Assembly: GCF_000686845.1 (NCBI RefSeq)
Contig: NZ_JMLS01000002.1
Span: 434,001 to 498,000, forward strand
DNA length: 64,000 bases
Direction: 5' to 3'
From: Paenibacillus sp. UNC451MF
GTDB lineage: Bacteria; Bacillota; Bacilli; Paenibacillales; NBRC-103111
A program made the translations under genes and the position numbers. Positions within the stretch are counted from its first letter, which is position 1. Each line of letters starts with the position of its first letter. Positions 1 through 8,049 of the stretch are shown piece by piece. The notes below the pieces were generated by a model, which had not been told where the DNA came from, did not search any database, and was given only the letters and a program-made list of their open reading frames with translations.

Positions 1-1
1 C

Positions 2-1027
2 GGCACTGCCAGGGTAACTGGGGAGAAGCGTTATTCCTTTGATGAGATATTCGAGCCAGTTGCTTCCTATTTGCGTGACGCCGACCTGACTATTGGCAAT
101 CTGGAAACTACGTTTTCCGGTACCGAGATCGGTTACACGGTATCCAGAAGGAGCGCAAAAACCGGCTGGCCGCTGTTTAACTGCCCCGATTCTTTCGCAG
201 GTACACTCAAAAGGCTCGGCTTTGATGTACTGACAACAGCAAACAACCATTGTATGGATTGTGGAATTAATGGACTTAAGCGTACCTTGAGGATATTGGA
301 TTCCAAAGGCTTGGCGCATACGGGGACATATCGGACGCATAACGAGTCGCAGCAATTATTGATTAAAAATGTCAAAGGAATCAAAATCGGCGTCTTGTCC
401 TATACTAAAACGACAAATAGGATTCCTGTGCCTTCAGATCAAGCTTGGGCAGTCAACCTGATTCGCCCTGGTAAAATCATTGCCGACCTTAAAAGATTGA
501 AGGCGAAAGGCGTAGATCTTGCTATCGTATGTATGCACTTCGGGAGGGAATACAGTAAATATCCAAACGAGGAGCAAAAAAAATACTACAGATTACTGTT
601 CAAGCATGGAGCGGACATTATTCTGGGCGCCCACTCTCACGTCATCCAGCCGGCGCTTTTCTATGAATCCAGAGATATTCACGGCGTTAAGAGGAAGAGG
701 TACGCGACCTATTCCTTAGGCAATTTTATTTCTACCCGCTTATATAGAAACGATCATACGTTAACCGGCCTTATTAACAAGATTCATATTCGAAAAAATG
801 ATGACGGTACGGTTCAAATCCTGAATGCGGAATTCATCCCAACGTGGGTCCGCAGCATCAAGGTTGGAGGCCGCTCTGCCTTCCGCATCCTCCCCTTAGT
901 GAAAACGATCGAAAAATACGGAACCCGCCCAGGAACCGAATCGGAACGAATGTCGAACATGTATCAGCATCTCAGGCGGCATATTCCTAAGTATCACCAC
1001 AACGCCTCGGATTTTAAAATTCTTTAA
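2..1027 (+). CDS. CapA family protein (poly-gamma-glutamate/capsule-type phosphoesterase), 5' end outside the window
   Basis: The reading frame is open from the first bases of the window, so the N-terminus is missing. The visible part is about 341 residues. It shows the CapA pattern: an early segment with DADLTIGNLE, then TTANNHCMDCG (the N-N-H of the metallophosphatase-like fold), then GAHSHVIQP, and late YSLGNFIST. CapA/PGA_cap proteins are calcineurin-like phosphoesterase relatives linked to capsule or poly-gamma-glutamate production in Bacillales. No other capsule gene is visible, so the true substrate is unknown. A TTG at 71 would give a shorter protein, but the conserved residues upstream of it argue that this is not the start. 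It ends in a convergent arrangement with the NlpC/P60 gene, with a shared hairpin between them. Confidence 0.85.
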   Translation, partial: GTARVTGEKRYSFDEIFEPVASYLRDADLTIGNLETTFSGTEIGYTVSRRSAKTGWPLFNCPDSFAGTLKRLGFDVLTTANNHCMDCGINGLKRTLRILDSKGLAHTGTYRTHNESQQLLIKNVKGIKIGVLSYTKTTNRIPVPSDQAWAVNLIRPGKIIADLKRLKAKGVDLAIVCMHFGREYSKYPNEEQKKYYRLLFKHGADIILGAHSHVIQPALFYESRDIHGVKRKRYATYSLGNFISTRLYRNDHTLTGLINKIHIRKNDDGTVQILNAEFIPTWVRSIKVGGRSAFRILPLVKTIEKYGTRPGTESERMSNMYQHLRRHIPKYHHNASDFKIL

Positions 1028-1054
1028 AAGCTGACTGACTGCCATAATATAAAA

Positions 1055-1106
1055 ATACCTTCCAAGCCGGACCGTCAACAACGGTTCTCCAAAGCTTGGA
1101 AGGTAT
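1055..1106. terminator. Bidirectional terminator between convergent genes
   Basis: Perfect 13-bp inverted repeat ATACCTTCCAAGC ... GCTTGGAAGGTAT. A run of A lies on its left, which becomes a U-tract for minus-strand transcripts. AT-rich sequence lies on the right. It sits between the capA-like stop at 1027 and the minus-strand stop at 1151. Confidence 0.75.
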
Positions 1107-1150
1107 TAATTATCATCATTTCTTCATAATAGATTAAGGTAAGTGTCGTA

Positions 1151-1699
1151 TTATTTAATTACTCTTCTAGCAACGATAAATCTGCTCTTATAATAGCTGG
1201 AGTTAATGTCGCTAATTTTCACATCATTCTTGCTGTTGAGGTTGTGGATCATTTTTCCATTGCCGATATAAATCCCGACATGACCAACATCCTTCAAGCT
1301 CTTCGAGCTGCCCAGGTTACCGAAGAAAATCAAGTCGCCCTTTTGCAAATTCTTATAGGAAGTGATCTTCGTGCCAACTTTGGCTTGATGATCATCGTCT
1401 CTATCCACTAGAGTTACTCCAACATTTGCAAGTTTGTAAACTAAAGCTGTGAATCCAGAGCAGTCCGTTTTGTACGGAGCATGGGATTCTTGACGCTGAG
1501 TCCAAGGTACATATTGGACTTTGTTTTGCAAGGACAATGCGGTTTTAACAACCTTGTCCCTTTTGGCAGCTACAGATAAAGTGGATGCTTTTGTAGCTGA
1601 GACCTCATTTGTTACAGGAGCCGCCGAAACTCCAGTCACACCGATTACAGGACTAAGAGCCAGAGCACCTGTCAAAACAACCTTCATCAATCTATTCAA
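1151..1699 (-). CDS. Secreted NlpC/P60 endopeptidase under c-di-AMP riboswitch control
   Basis: Peptidoglycan hydrolase of the NlpC/P60 (C40) family, expected to cut the D-Glu-(meso-diaminopimelate) bond outside the cell. I start it at TTG 1699 because AAGGAGAGG lies 6 bases upstream; an in-frame ATG follows at 1687. The N-terminus is a signal peptide, with hydrophobic VVLTGALALSPVIGVTGVSA before an Ala-Ala-Pro. The mature domain carries the catalytic Cys in YKTDCSGF, the His in VGHVGIYIG and a third polar residue in MIHNLN. There is no binding domain (SH3, LysM) besides the catalytic one. The mature part is short, typical of stand-alone NlpC/P60 proteins. The leader has a ydaO-type riboswitch, and cell-wall hydrolases are common members of that regulon. 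Confidence 0.9.
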   Translation of the reverse strand: MNRLMKVVLTGALALSPVIGVTGVSAAPVTNEVSATKASTLSVAAKRDKVVKTALSLQNKVQYVPWTQRQESHAPYKTDCSGFTALVYKLANVGVTLVDRDDDHQAKVGTKITSYKNLQKGDLIFFGNLGSSKSLKDVGHVGIYIGNGKMIHNLNSKNDVKISDINSSYYKSRFIVARRVIK

Positions 1700-1714
1700 T
1701 CTAAACCTCTCCTT

Positions 1715-1832
1715 TTCGCGGCCTACGAGGTTAGCTGACGGATTCGGGTCAAAGGTCAATCACCCTGCCGCTTGCGCGGCTTCACCCCAAGGATTTGGGT
1801 CCCCCGTGCTTTCTATTAAGCTTTGGCCTTTA
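1715..1832 (-). promoter_or_regulatory. c-di-AMP riboswitch (ydaO/yuaA type)
   Basis: On the minus strand the 3' half carries the ydaO signature: CCCGAATCCGTCAGCTAACC followed by CTCGTAGGC, directly before the Shine-Dalgarno of the NlpC/P60 gene. Further 5' are GGGGGACCCAA and CTTGGGGTGAAGCCG, the conserved internal blocks, and a GC-rich hairpin GCCGCGCAAGCGGC. GGCC on each side can close the P1 stem. The 5' border is approximate. Known examples turn expression off when c-di-AMP is bound and control osmolyte transport and cell-wall hydrolases. I see no separate terminator hairpin between aptamer and gene, so control may act through P1 and the ribosome binding site. Confidence 0.9.
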
Positions 1833-2026
1833 TTATGATTTGGCTCAACACCGGGCAGCAGTGAAATCTGCGTTGGTGTTTTTGAGCCACTTCAGTGTAG
1901 CATGGGCACATAGGGATTTCATGGTGCAAAATATTCCATCGGCATACCTGCTTATCCAAAAAAAGTTGATGTATGTAAAATATTTCAACTTGTATAGGGC
2001 CTAAAAACGCGTCAGAAAAGCTTTTT

Positions 2027-2066
2027 TAAGTAAAAAAATAGGGAGGCTGATAACTCAGCCTCCCCA
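2027..2066 (-). terminator. Terminator of the HAD hydrolase gene
   Basis: Perfect stem GGGAGGCTGA / TCAGCCTCCC with a short TAAC loop. On the minus strand it is followed by a run of T (the AAAAAAATA at 2033-2040 on the plus strand). It lies 55 bases after the stop at 2121. Confidence 0.85.
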
Positions 2067-2120
2067 ACTATTACCAGCAAAAAAAGTAGAACAAAGTGCA
2101 ACTTTTTTAAATTTTGCTGC

Positions 2121-2798
2121 TTATTTAGATTGCATCAATTCCAGTAATTCACAGAAGCTACTGATACGAACATCCGCATCTTCCAGCTCTCCTTCTTTAC
2201 GAAAGCCCGCATAATCGCATCCAATGACCGTTAATCCGTTCTCGCGTCCTGCTTCCACATCCGAAGAACGATCTCCAACCATCCAAGCAGACTTAATTCC
2301 GTAAGTTTCCATCAGCATGCGTACCAGATCTACTTTGGAGCGTGTCTGAAATTCTCCAGCGCTGTATAATCCTTCAAATAATGGTCCCAGCTCTTTATGT
2401 TGGACAACACCCTTTACATAAGGCTCCAGCCCGTTGCTCGCTACAAACAAACGAACACCATGATCCCGTAATGCCGTTAAAGTTTCAGCTACACCTTCAT
2501 ATAGGTGTCCCTCGCCACGCAGCAAGCCTTGAATTTGATAATCCAGCAGCAGATCGTCAGCTCTGCGGTGTACTTGAACATCAACATCCGGCATAACCCT
2601 CTGCCAAATATGCTCGAGCAGCATGCCTAAGCTGCCTAATATTTCGCTCTCCGGCGGGGTAGCTCCAGTATAGGCTCCTTCAGCCCGAAGCTGATCGAAT
2701 GTAGCGTGATAAGCTGGCAGCAGCAGTGTTTCCGTTTGGAACAAGGTACCGTCCAAATCAAAAATCATCGCTTCCGGCTTTGATAAAGTCGGTTTCAT
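2121..2798 (-). CDS. HAD-superfamily hydrolase (phosphoglycolate-phosphatase-like, subfamily IA)
   Basis: 225-residue phosphatase of the haloacid dehalogenase superfamily. The start ATG 2798 has GGAGGAG about 6 bases upstream; a longer frame exists but has no ribosome binding site. All four HAD motifs are visible: I FDLDGTLFQTE near residue 14 (nucleophile Asp and acid Asp), II VASNG, III Lys in the following helix, and IV MVGDRSSDVEAG (metal-binding acids). The helical cap between motifs I and II places it in subfamily IA with Gph/PpaX-like enzymes. The physiological substrate cannot be told from sequence. Monocistronic, with its own terminator downstream. Confidence 0.9.
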   Translation of the reverse strand: MKPTLSKPEAMIFDLDGTLFQTETLLLPAYHATFDQLRAEGAYTGATPPESEILGSLGMLLEHIWQRVMPDVDVQVHRRADDLLLDYQIQGLLRGEGHLYEGVAETLTALRDHGVRLFVASNGLEPYVKGVVQHKELGPLFEGLYSAGEFQTRSKVDLVRMLMETYGIKSAWMVGDRSSDVEAGRENGLTVIGCDYAGFRKEGELEDADVRISSFCELLELMQSK

Positions 2799-3193
2799 GG
2801 TTAACTCCTCCGAATTGCTTTTTTCTTTTATACAACCATGATTTATGATCAATGTCAAACAAAACGTTGGTGTATCAAGGTTGTGCGCACGAACATTTCT
2901 GGTGAGAGTAGTTTTCCTCGTAAATTTAATGCCTTGATCTCAAAAGTGTTGGAAATGGAACGAATCTCTAGCGGGGGATTAATAAATCTGATATCCCATC
3001 GGGAGTATCGGAAACTCATAGCCGCTCTGTCAATGATGACAATAAGCAATAATTATTGATCTAGACGTAATTAGATTGCAGTAGCCTAAATCATTCTCTT
3101 TTAGATATGGATGGAACCCCAGATGTACCATACATATGTAATGAAGCGCCTAATCATTTTCAACAAAATCCCATCAGATTGCGGGTGGTGCAA
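2799..3193. other. Intergenic region between divergent HAD and zinc-ribbon genes; no gene supported
   Basis: About 395 bases that should hold the HAD promoter and the zinc-ribbon promoter. Overlapping ORFs of 60-73 codons occur on both strands (2838-3059 and 2855-3049), but neither has a ribosome binding site or a recognisable protein pattern. I see no hairpin or repeat here. Confidence 0.5.
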
Positions 3194-3394
3194 ATGGTGA
3201 AATTTTGTTCAAAGTGTAATGAAAAGATGAGTGAAGGAGACATTGTCTGCAAGTATTGCGGTACATTCTTGAGCTCGAATGAGCAGCCTGCGTCCCCTCC
3301 TGACCAAAAAACCGGCTCCAAAGCCGGTACTATCACCTGGATCATCATCATCCTTCTCATCGTCGCCGCTATCGTATTTTATTTTTCAAAATAA
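3194..3394 (+). CDS. Small zinc-ribbon membrane protein
   Basis: 66 residues. The N-terminus has a zinc ribbon CSKCNEKMSEGDIVCKYCG (two CxxC knuckles). A polar Pro/Ser/Lys-rich linker follows, then one C-terminal transmembrane helix, WIIIILLIVAAIVFYFS. This is the usual layout of Bacillales zinc-ribbon-domain membrane proteins of unknown function, with the ribbon presumably cytosolic. I start it at ATG 3194 because the ribbon follows at once. The ribosome binding site is weak (GGGTGGTG), and an upstream in-frame ATG at 3107 adds 29 residues with no conserved look. Confidence 0.7.
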   Translation: MVKFCSKCNEKMSEGDIVCKYCGTFLSSNEQPASPPDQKTGSKAGTITWIIIILLIVAAIVFYFSK

Positions 3395-3405
3395 ATATTT
3401 GAATT

Positions 3406-3438
3406 GGAGCGGCTATAGGCTGCTCCTTCTTTTTTTTT
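3406..3438 (+). terminator. Terminator after the zinc-ribbon gene
   Basis: Stem GGAGC ... GCTCC followed by TTCTTTTTTTTT, 11 bases after the stop codon. Confidence 0.75.
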
Positions 3439-3452
3439 GTTAAACCTAAATT

Positions 3453-3496
3453 AAAAAAAGCATCCCGGGCTCACTAAAGGCTTTGTCGGGATGCTT
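3453..3496 (-). terminator. Terminator of the cotJ operon
   Basis: 10-bp stem AAGCATCCCG / CGGGATGCTT. A run of A lies on its left, giving a U-tract on the minus strand. It sits 30 bases after the cotJC stop. Confidence 0.85.
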
Positions 3497-3526
3497 CGTT
3501 ATTTATTCATACCAATCGCTCCTACA

Positions 3527-4096
3527 TTAAAACACTTTCTTCGCACACCGCTCGGCTTTTAGTATTTCTACGGCTTCACGGAACCTTAGGGAGTGGACAA
3601 TCTCTCTTTCCCGTAAATATTTCAGCCCGTCCTGAAGATCCACATCATCCGTCATATCAATGAGCCATTGATACGTCGCCCTTGCCTTCTCCTCCGCTGC
3701 AATATCTTCATATAAATCGGCAATCGGATCTCCCTTAGCTTGAATGTAAGCAGCCGTCCAAGGGACCCCCGATGCATTCTCATAAAATAATGCCCTGTCA
3801 TGACTTACATAATGCGGGTCCAAGCCCGCAGCTTTTATTTGTTCTATGCTGGCGTCTTTTGTCAGCTTATACACCATGGTTGCAATCATCTCGAGATGAG
3901 CAAATTCTTCAGTCGAAATATCCGTAAGCAACCCTATGATTTTATCAGGTATGGAATAACGCTGATTCATATAGCGCAGCGCCGCCGCAAGCTCACCGTC
4001 CGCCCCACCATATTGCTCCAACAGCAGCTTTGCCATATGAGGATCACACTTACTTACCCTGACCGGATACTGCAGCTTTTTCTCATATATCCACAT
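3527..4096 (-). CDS. cotJC: Spore coat protein CotJC (manganese-catalase family)
   Basis: 189 residues, the usual CotJC length. CotJC is a ferritin-like four-helix protein of the manganese-catalase family found in the inner spore coat. The helices carry the metal-ligand pattern: STEEFAHLEMIATMV (Glu ... ExxH) and DIAAEEKARATYQWL, then EREIVHSLRF. The N-terminus MWIYEKKLQYPV is typical. Start ATG 4096 has GGAGAGGAG 7 bases upstream. It is the third gene of a tight cotJA-cotJB-cotJC set (gaps of 21 and 39 bases) closed by a terminator. In B. subtilis the operon is transcribed by the mother-cell factor sigma-E; I could not pick a confident sigma-E promoter here. Confidence 0.95.
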   Translation of the reverse strand: MWIYEKKLQYPVRVSKCDPHMAKLLLEQYGGADGELAAALRYMNQRYSIPDKIIGLLTDISTEEFAHLEMIATMVYKLTKDASIEQIKAAGLDPHYVSHDRALFYENASGVPWTAAYIQAKGDPIADLYEDIAAEEKARATYQWLIDMTDDVDLQDGLKYLREREIVHSLRFREAVEILKAERCAKKVF

Positions 4097-4135
4097 TTCA
4101 CTGCTCCTCTCCCTTCGGTTATCGGTCCGAGACGA

Positions 4136-4402
4136 TCAAACCTGCCAAGGCCAAGGTGTATCGATCCATTGCCAAGGATAGCCTGAAAAGCTTTGCCCAT
4201 AGCTCTTCAACGGACCGAACTCTCGCTCAAACTGATGAGCCATATGCATCCGCTGCTGGGCGCATTCATTGTATTGATTGAGGGCATTGCCGTCAAGAGG
4301 ATGGGTATCAAGATAGAGTGTGAGCTCTACCAGAACGAAATCAATGGCCTGGAGCTCCTCCAGCATTACGTAGTAATGGTCTGGCATTCGTCTTTCTTCC
4401 AT
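4136..4402 (-). CDS. cotJB: Spore coat protein CotJB
   Basis: 88 residues. It has the CotJB pattern: an N-terminal helix YYVMLEELQAIDFVLVELTL, then LDTHPLD, ALNQYNECAQQR and a Trp/Pro-rich C-terminus ending WQWIDTPWPWQV. CotJB is needed with CotJA and CotJC for spore-coat composition; its biochemical role is not known. ATG 4402 is preceded by GGGAGGA. Confidence 0.95.
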   Translation of the reverse strand: MEERRMPDHYYVMLEELQAIDFVLVELTLYLDTHPLDGNALNQYNECAQQRMHMAHQFEREFGPLKSYGQSFSGYPWQWIDTPWPWQV

Positions 4403-4423
4403 AGAAGAGTCCTCCCTTCCTTC

Positions 4424-4627
4424 CTAACATCTCGGTTCATAAGGACTGTATAGCGCGGGCCACAACGTTCCCATCCTTAAAGCCTCTCTGGGAGACCATT
4501 GAGGAAGATTAGGCGGCTGGAACGAAATATACAATTGAGGGGGGGTCGAATAAACCTTTTCTCGGATGGGTGGACAAGGGTCACAGGGGCCAACATACGG
4601 GCACCATACTTTCTCCTGCGTAAACAT
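4424..4627 (-). CDS. cotJA: Spore coat-associated protein CotJA
   Basis: 67 residues, Pro-, Tyr- and Trp-rich. It carries the family blocks GPCDPCPPIREKVYSTPP, LYISFQPPNLPQWSP and EALRMGTLWPALYSPY. ATG 4627 has AAAGGAGG 8 bases upstream. It is the first gene of the cotJ operon, divergent from the NlpC/P60 gene starting at 4759. The 131 bases between them must hold both promoters. An overlapping frame (4477-4665) is a shadow. Confidence 0.95.
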   Translation of the reverse strand: MFTQEKVWCPYVGPCDPCPPIREKVYSTPPQLYISFQPPNLPQWSPREALRMGTLWPALYSPYEPRC

Positions 4628-4758
4628 GGATGACTGCCTCCTTTAGTGAGAAAATCTACTACCAATATTTATACATTGCCGTCTTGTCCATTATGATTAT
4701 AAAATGGGAACAAATTCATCAAACCCCGATTTTAGGGAGAGAGGGAGTTGACTCATCT

Positions 4759-5451
4759 TTGAAGAAAACGCTTGCAATAGGTTTGACAGCAGCACTTATC
4801 GGCATATCCTCCATAATACCGCTTACTGGCGGCGAACATGTCTACGCAGAAGCATCCGCTGTAGGAACAGCATCAACCGTTCTTTCTCAAGGTATGTCCG
4901 GCAGCAGTGTCGGCAGCCTGCAGAGCAATCTCAAGATATTAGGTTACTTTACATACCCAAATAATACGGCTTACTTCGGGTCGATTACGGCGCAAGCTGT
5001 TCGTGACTTCCAACAAGCCTATAGCCTGCCTGTAACCGGGTCGGTCGATACCGCAACCCAAACCTCCATATCCCATGCTCTTGTCAAAAAACAAATCGTA
5101 GCGGATGCCTCGAACTATATGCGTGTTCCTTATGTTTGGGGAGGTGCGACTCCCGACGGCTTCGACTGCTCCGGCTTTATTTCCTTTATGTTCAATAAAT
5201 TCGGCGTCACATTCAATCGTACTTCTTCATCGGACATGGCTGTGATGGGGACAAGCGTTGCACGTGCGGGCTTGCAGCCAGGGGATTGGGTTTTCTTTGC
5301 TCTTAACGATCCCGGTGTCATATCCCATGTAGGGATTTATATCGGCAACGGCGAATTCATCTCTGCGACGCGCTCGATGGGCATCTATATTCAAAAGCTG
5401 GATAACAGCTATTGGGGGCCTAAATATATGGGGGCTCGACGGTTTTATTAA
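4759..5451 (+). CDS. Secreted peptidoglycan-binding NlpC/P60 hydrolase
   Basis: 230 residues from TTG 4759, chosen because LKKTLAIGLTAALIGISS starts a signal peptide there and AGGGAG lies just upstream. The longer frame from 4630 runs into the cotJ promoter zone and is not protein-like. Domains: signal peptide 1-33; a peptidoglycan-binding type-1 domain about 45-100 (GMSGSSVGSLQSNLKILGYF ... YFGSITAQAVRDFQ); an NlpC/P60 domain about 112-230 with catalytic Cys in DGFDCSGF, His in ISHVGIYIG and the third position in NGEFISA. It probably cuts stem peptides in wall or spore cortex-linked peptidoglycan. The position beside cotJ hints at a sporulation or germination role, but no direct sign of that is visible. 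Confidence 0.9.
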   Translation: MKKTLAIGLTAALIGISSIIPLTGGEHVYAEASAVGTASTVLSQGMSGSSVGSLQSNLKILGYFTYPNNTAYFGSITAQAVRDFQQAYSLPVTGSVDTATQTSISHALVKKQIVADASNYMRVPYVWGGATPDGFDCSGFISFMFNKFGVTFNRTSSSDMAVMGTSVARAGLQPGDWVFFALNDPGVISHVGIYIGNGEFISATRSMGIYIQKLDNSYWGPKYMGARRFY

Positions 5452-5475
5452 AGCTTTGGAAGACTGTTGAAAATA

Positions 5476-5515
5476 AAAAAAGGGAGCGTCCATTATTAGG
5501 ACCTTCCCTTTTTTA
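5476..5515. terminator. Bidirectional terminator between NlpC/P60 gene and ytvI
   Basis: AAAAAAGGGA and GTCC pair with GGAC and TCCCTTTTTT around an ATTATTA loop, with A-tract and T-tract on the two flanks. It can serve the plus-strand gene ending at 5451 and the minus-strand gene ending at 5564. Confidence 0.8.
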
Positions 5516-5563
5516 TGTGCCATTCCCATGAAGACTTAGCCGCGATAACCGTCTTAGCCGCAG

Positions 5564-6610
5564 TTAATCCAGTTTAATGTTGATTTTCAACAGCCCGACT
5601 CTCCGCAGCGCTTGGAATACAATGATAAGGACGGGACCGAAAATAAGTCCGATGACACCGATTAATTTGAAGCCTAAATACATGCTCATTAGAGCGGCCA
5701 GAGCGTTAATTCCTACGGCATCGCCAATAATTTTGGGCTCGATCAGCTTGCGGAAGATCATGATAAACACAAGCAGAACCAACAACCCTATGCCCAGATG
5801 CACATTTCCAGCCAGGAAGCTGTACAATGCCCAGGGTACCAATACTGCGCTCGTTCCAAGTATAGGAAGTATATCAACAATAACAATTAAAAGAGCAATC
5901 GCGAGGGGGTAATCCACCCGTAAGAACAACAGCCCAATCAGAGTAACTATGTAAGTAAGAAAACTGATAAGTACCTGTGCAAACAAAAATCCAAGAACCG
6001 CACGGCGCAAATCCTTAAGTACGGCAATCACCTTCGATTGCGATAGCTTATCAAACAAATTCAAAAAAGATCGGTATACTCCAGGCAAGCCTATCGATAT
6101 CAAATACAATCCGATCACGAATACGACAAAGAAAATAAATAAATTCGGAATTGTTTTGGCGACATTCAAGAAATATGCCGAAACCGCCGTCACGATCCCC
6201 TTAATATTATCCGTAACGGTATTGATCCCTGATTCGATCCAGCCCTGGAGCTGCTCTGCCATTCCAGAAGGAAGCGAGTTGTAGAACAATCGCGTCTTCT
6301 CTGTTGTATCCTCGATAAACAGCTTTGCATCGTTTAAATAATCCGGGGCGAACTTCCAGAACTGAATCAGCTCTGACACCATTTTAAACCCTACCAAGTA
6401 AAAAAATCCAAGCATCACGCCCGTAAACAAGGTGCAAGCAATTGAAGCGGCAAACACCCTGTTCATTTTTCCGAGCTTCATCAGCCATTGCACGACAGGC
6501 TCCAAAAAAATGGCTATCAGCATGGCCAGCAAAAAAGGAAATCCAATCGTGAATAATCCATAGAGCAGTATGACTCCCATGGCGCAAAACAAAATCGTCC
6601 TCAGAGACAT
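5564..6610 (-). CDS. ytvI: Sporulation integral membrane protein YtvI (AI-2E/PerM family)
   Basis: 348 residues, mostly hydrophobic, with about seven or eight membrane helices. It has the PerM/AI-2E family tail pattern: DILPILGTSAVLVPWALY, LIEPKIIGDAVGINALAALM and FGPVLIIV. The length and pattern match the YtvI subgroup named as a sporulation membrane protein; the transported or bound ligand is unknown. ATG 6610 is preceded by AAGGGGAA. It follows the CNNM/CBS gene on the same strand with a 30-base gap, so the two are likely co-transcribed. Confidence 0.85.
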   Translation of the reverse strand: MSLRTILFCAMGVILLYGLFTIGFPFLLAMLIAIFLEPVVQWLMKLGKMNRVFAASIACTLFTGVMLGFFYLVGFKMVSELIQFWKFAPDYLNDAKLFIEDTTEKTRLFYNSLPSGMAEQLQGWIESGINTVTDNIKGIVTAVSAYFLNVAKTIPNLFIFFVVFVIGLYLISIGLPGVYRSFLNLFDKLSQSKVIAVLKDLRRAVLGFLFAQVLISFLTYIVTLIGLLFLRVDYPLAIALLIVIVDILPILGTSAVLVPWALYSFLAGNVHLGIGLLVLLVFIMIFRKLIEPKIIGDAVGINALAALMSMYLGFKLIGVIGLIFGPVLIIVFQALRRVGLLKINIKLD

Positions 6611-6640
6611 AAATGGGCAATTCCCCTTTACCCTTTATTC

Positions 6641-7978
6641 TTATTCTTGAGTACCTTTTAGTTGACTTGCTTGCTCCTTGCGGGTGATGCACACCCTCAT
6701 AATTCGAAGTCTGCGTATCTCTGTGATTTCAAATTCAAAATTTCCGTACATGAGCTTTTTCCCTTTGGCTACCGCCCCTTCAAGCTGAGTGAACAACCAG
6801 CCGCCGATGGAATCCACCTCATCGTCTTCAATGCCTAACGAGAGTAAATCATCCAGGTCTTCCAGCAGCACACGGCCGTCTACTGAATACTGATCGCCCT
6901 TCTTCTCAATGCTTGGGCGCTCATTTTCATCGAACTCATCATGAATCTCCCCAACGATCTCTTCTAGAATATCCTCTGTTGTAAGCAACCCTGCAGTACC
7001 TCCATACTCATCCACGACAATGACGAGCTGAGAATGCTTTCTCTGCATGAGCTTCAATACGTGACTGACCTCCATCGATTCAGGAACCATCAGCACGGGG
7101 CGAACGAACGATTTAAGATCATGGTCTTCATCCGGATCTGCTGTTAACAGATCGGTAATGTGGACGAATCCGACGATGGTATCTTTATCGTGATTTGCCA
7201 CAGGATAGCGCGTATGCTTCGTACGGTAGACTGTTTTTAAGTTCTCGGCAAAGGACAGGTTGGCAAATAAGCATTCCATATCAGTCCGCGGGAGCATAAT
7301 CTCTCTGGCTACACGATCGGAGAACTCGAATATGTTGTCGAACAACACCATTTCGTCCTTGTCGATATGCCCGCTCTTGGCGCTCTGATTCATTAAAATT
7401 CTGATTTCTTCCTCTGTATGCACAGCATCATGCTCATTGGCAGGTTGTACACCGATCAGACGAAGCATTCGGTTAGCAGCTCCGTTCAGCAGCCAAATGG
7501 CGGGAAAAAACACTTTGTGAAACACGAGTAAAGGCCCTGACAGCCAAAGAGACGTTCCTTCCGATTTTTGAATGGCTAGCGATTTAGGCGCCAGCTCTCC
7601 TAACACAATGTGTAAGAAGGTGATCGTTGCAAATCCAATAAATACGGATAGCGCCGAGCTGTACCAGGCTTCATTCCAATGGAGCATAGCAAACAAGGGA
7701 TCGACAATCAAATGGGAAATGGCCGGCTCACCAAGCCAACCTAGCCCCAAGGAAGCTAACGTGATTCCAAGCTGAGTAGCGGATAGGTAGGCATCCAACT
7801 TCTTCGTTACGGCGAGCGCGTATTTTGCTTTTCCCACACCTTCATTATGCAACTGCTGCAGCCGCGTTGTGCGCACCTTGACGAGGGCAAATTCGGCCGC
7901 GACGAAAAAACCGTTTAATAGAACCAACAGAAGTACCAAAATGATATTTAGCGCGATCAAACCCCAATCAAATCCCAA
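6641..7978 (-). CDS. HlyC/CorC-type membrane protein (CNNM + CBS pair + CorC domain)
   Basis: 445 residues. Domains in order: an N-terminal CNNM/DUF21 membrane part (about 1-190, opening LNIILVLLLVLLNGFF), a CBS pair about 205-340 (IMLPRTDMECLF ... VVDEYGGTAGLLTTEDILEE), and a C-terminal CorC/HlyC FAD-like domain (YSVDGRVLLEDLDDLL ... VDSIGGWLFTQL). Relatives are magnesium/cobalt efflux or divalent-cation transporters; the old hemolysin label is not supported by function. The start is TTG 7978 with AAAGGAG 11 bases upstream. It precedes ytvI in a probable two-gene unit. Confidence 0.88.
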   Translation of the reverse strand: MGFDWGLIALNIILVLLLVLLNGFFVAAEFALVKVRTTRLQQLHNEGVGKAKYALAVTKKLDAYLSATQLGITLASLGLGWLGEPAISHLIVDPLFAMLHWNEAWYSSALSVFIGFATITFLHIVLGELAPKSLAIQKSEGTSLWLSGPLLVFHKVFFPAIWLLNGAANRMLRLIGVQPANEHDAVHTEEEIRILMNQSAKSGHIDKDEMVLFDNIFEFSDRVAREIMLPRTDMECLFANLSFAENLKTVYRTKHTRYPVANHDKDTIVGFVHITDLLTADPDEDHDLKSFVRPVLMVPESMEVSHVLKLMQRKHSQLVIVVDEYGGTAGLLTTEDILEEIVGEIHDEFDENERPSIEKKGDQYSVDGRVLLEDLDDLLSLGIEDDEVDSIGGWLFTQLEGAVAKGKKLMYGNFEFEITEIRRLRIMRVCITRKEQASQLKGTQE

Positions 7979-8049
7979 GGAACCTCAAACTCCTTTTTGT
8001 GTGATGATCAAACTGTTTATCCTGTGGTAATCCAGTTAAGGCTCTGATA

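Noticed and set aside
2838-3059. 73-codon plus-strand ORF and a 64-codon minus-strand ORF in the same place
   Set aside because: No ribosome binding site, no family resemblance, and both cover the intergenic promoter zone.
6641-7978. Hemolysin label for the CNNM/CBS protein
   Set aside because: The domain set is that of CorC/HlyC-type cation transport proteins; nothing in the sequence supports haemolytic activity.
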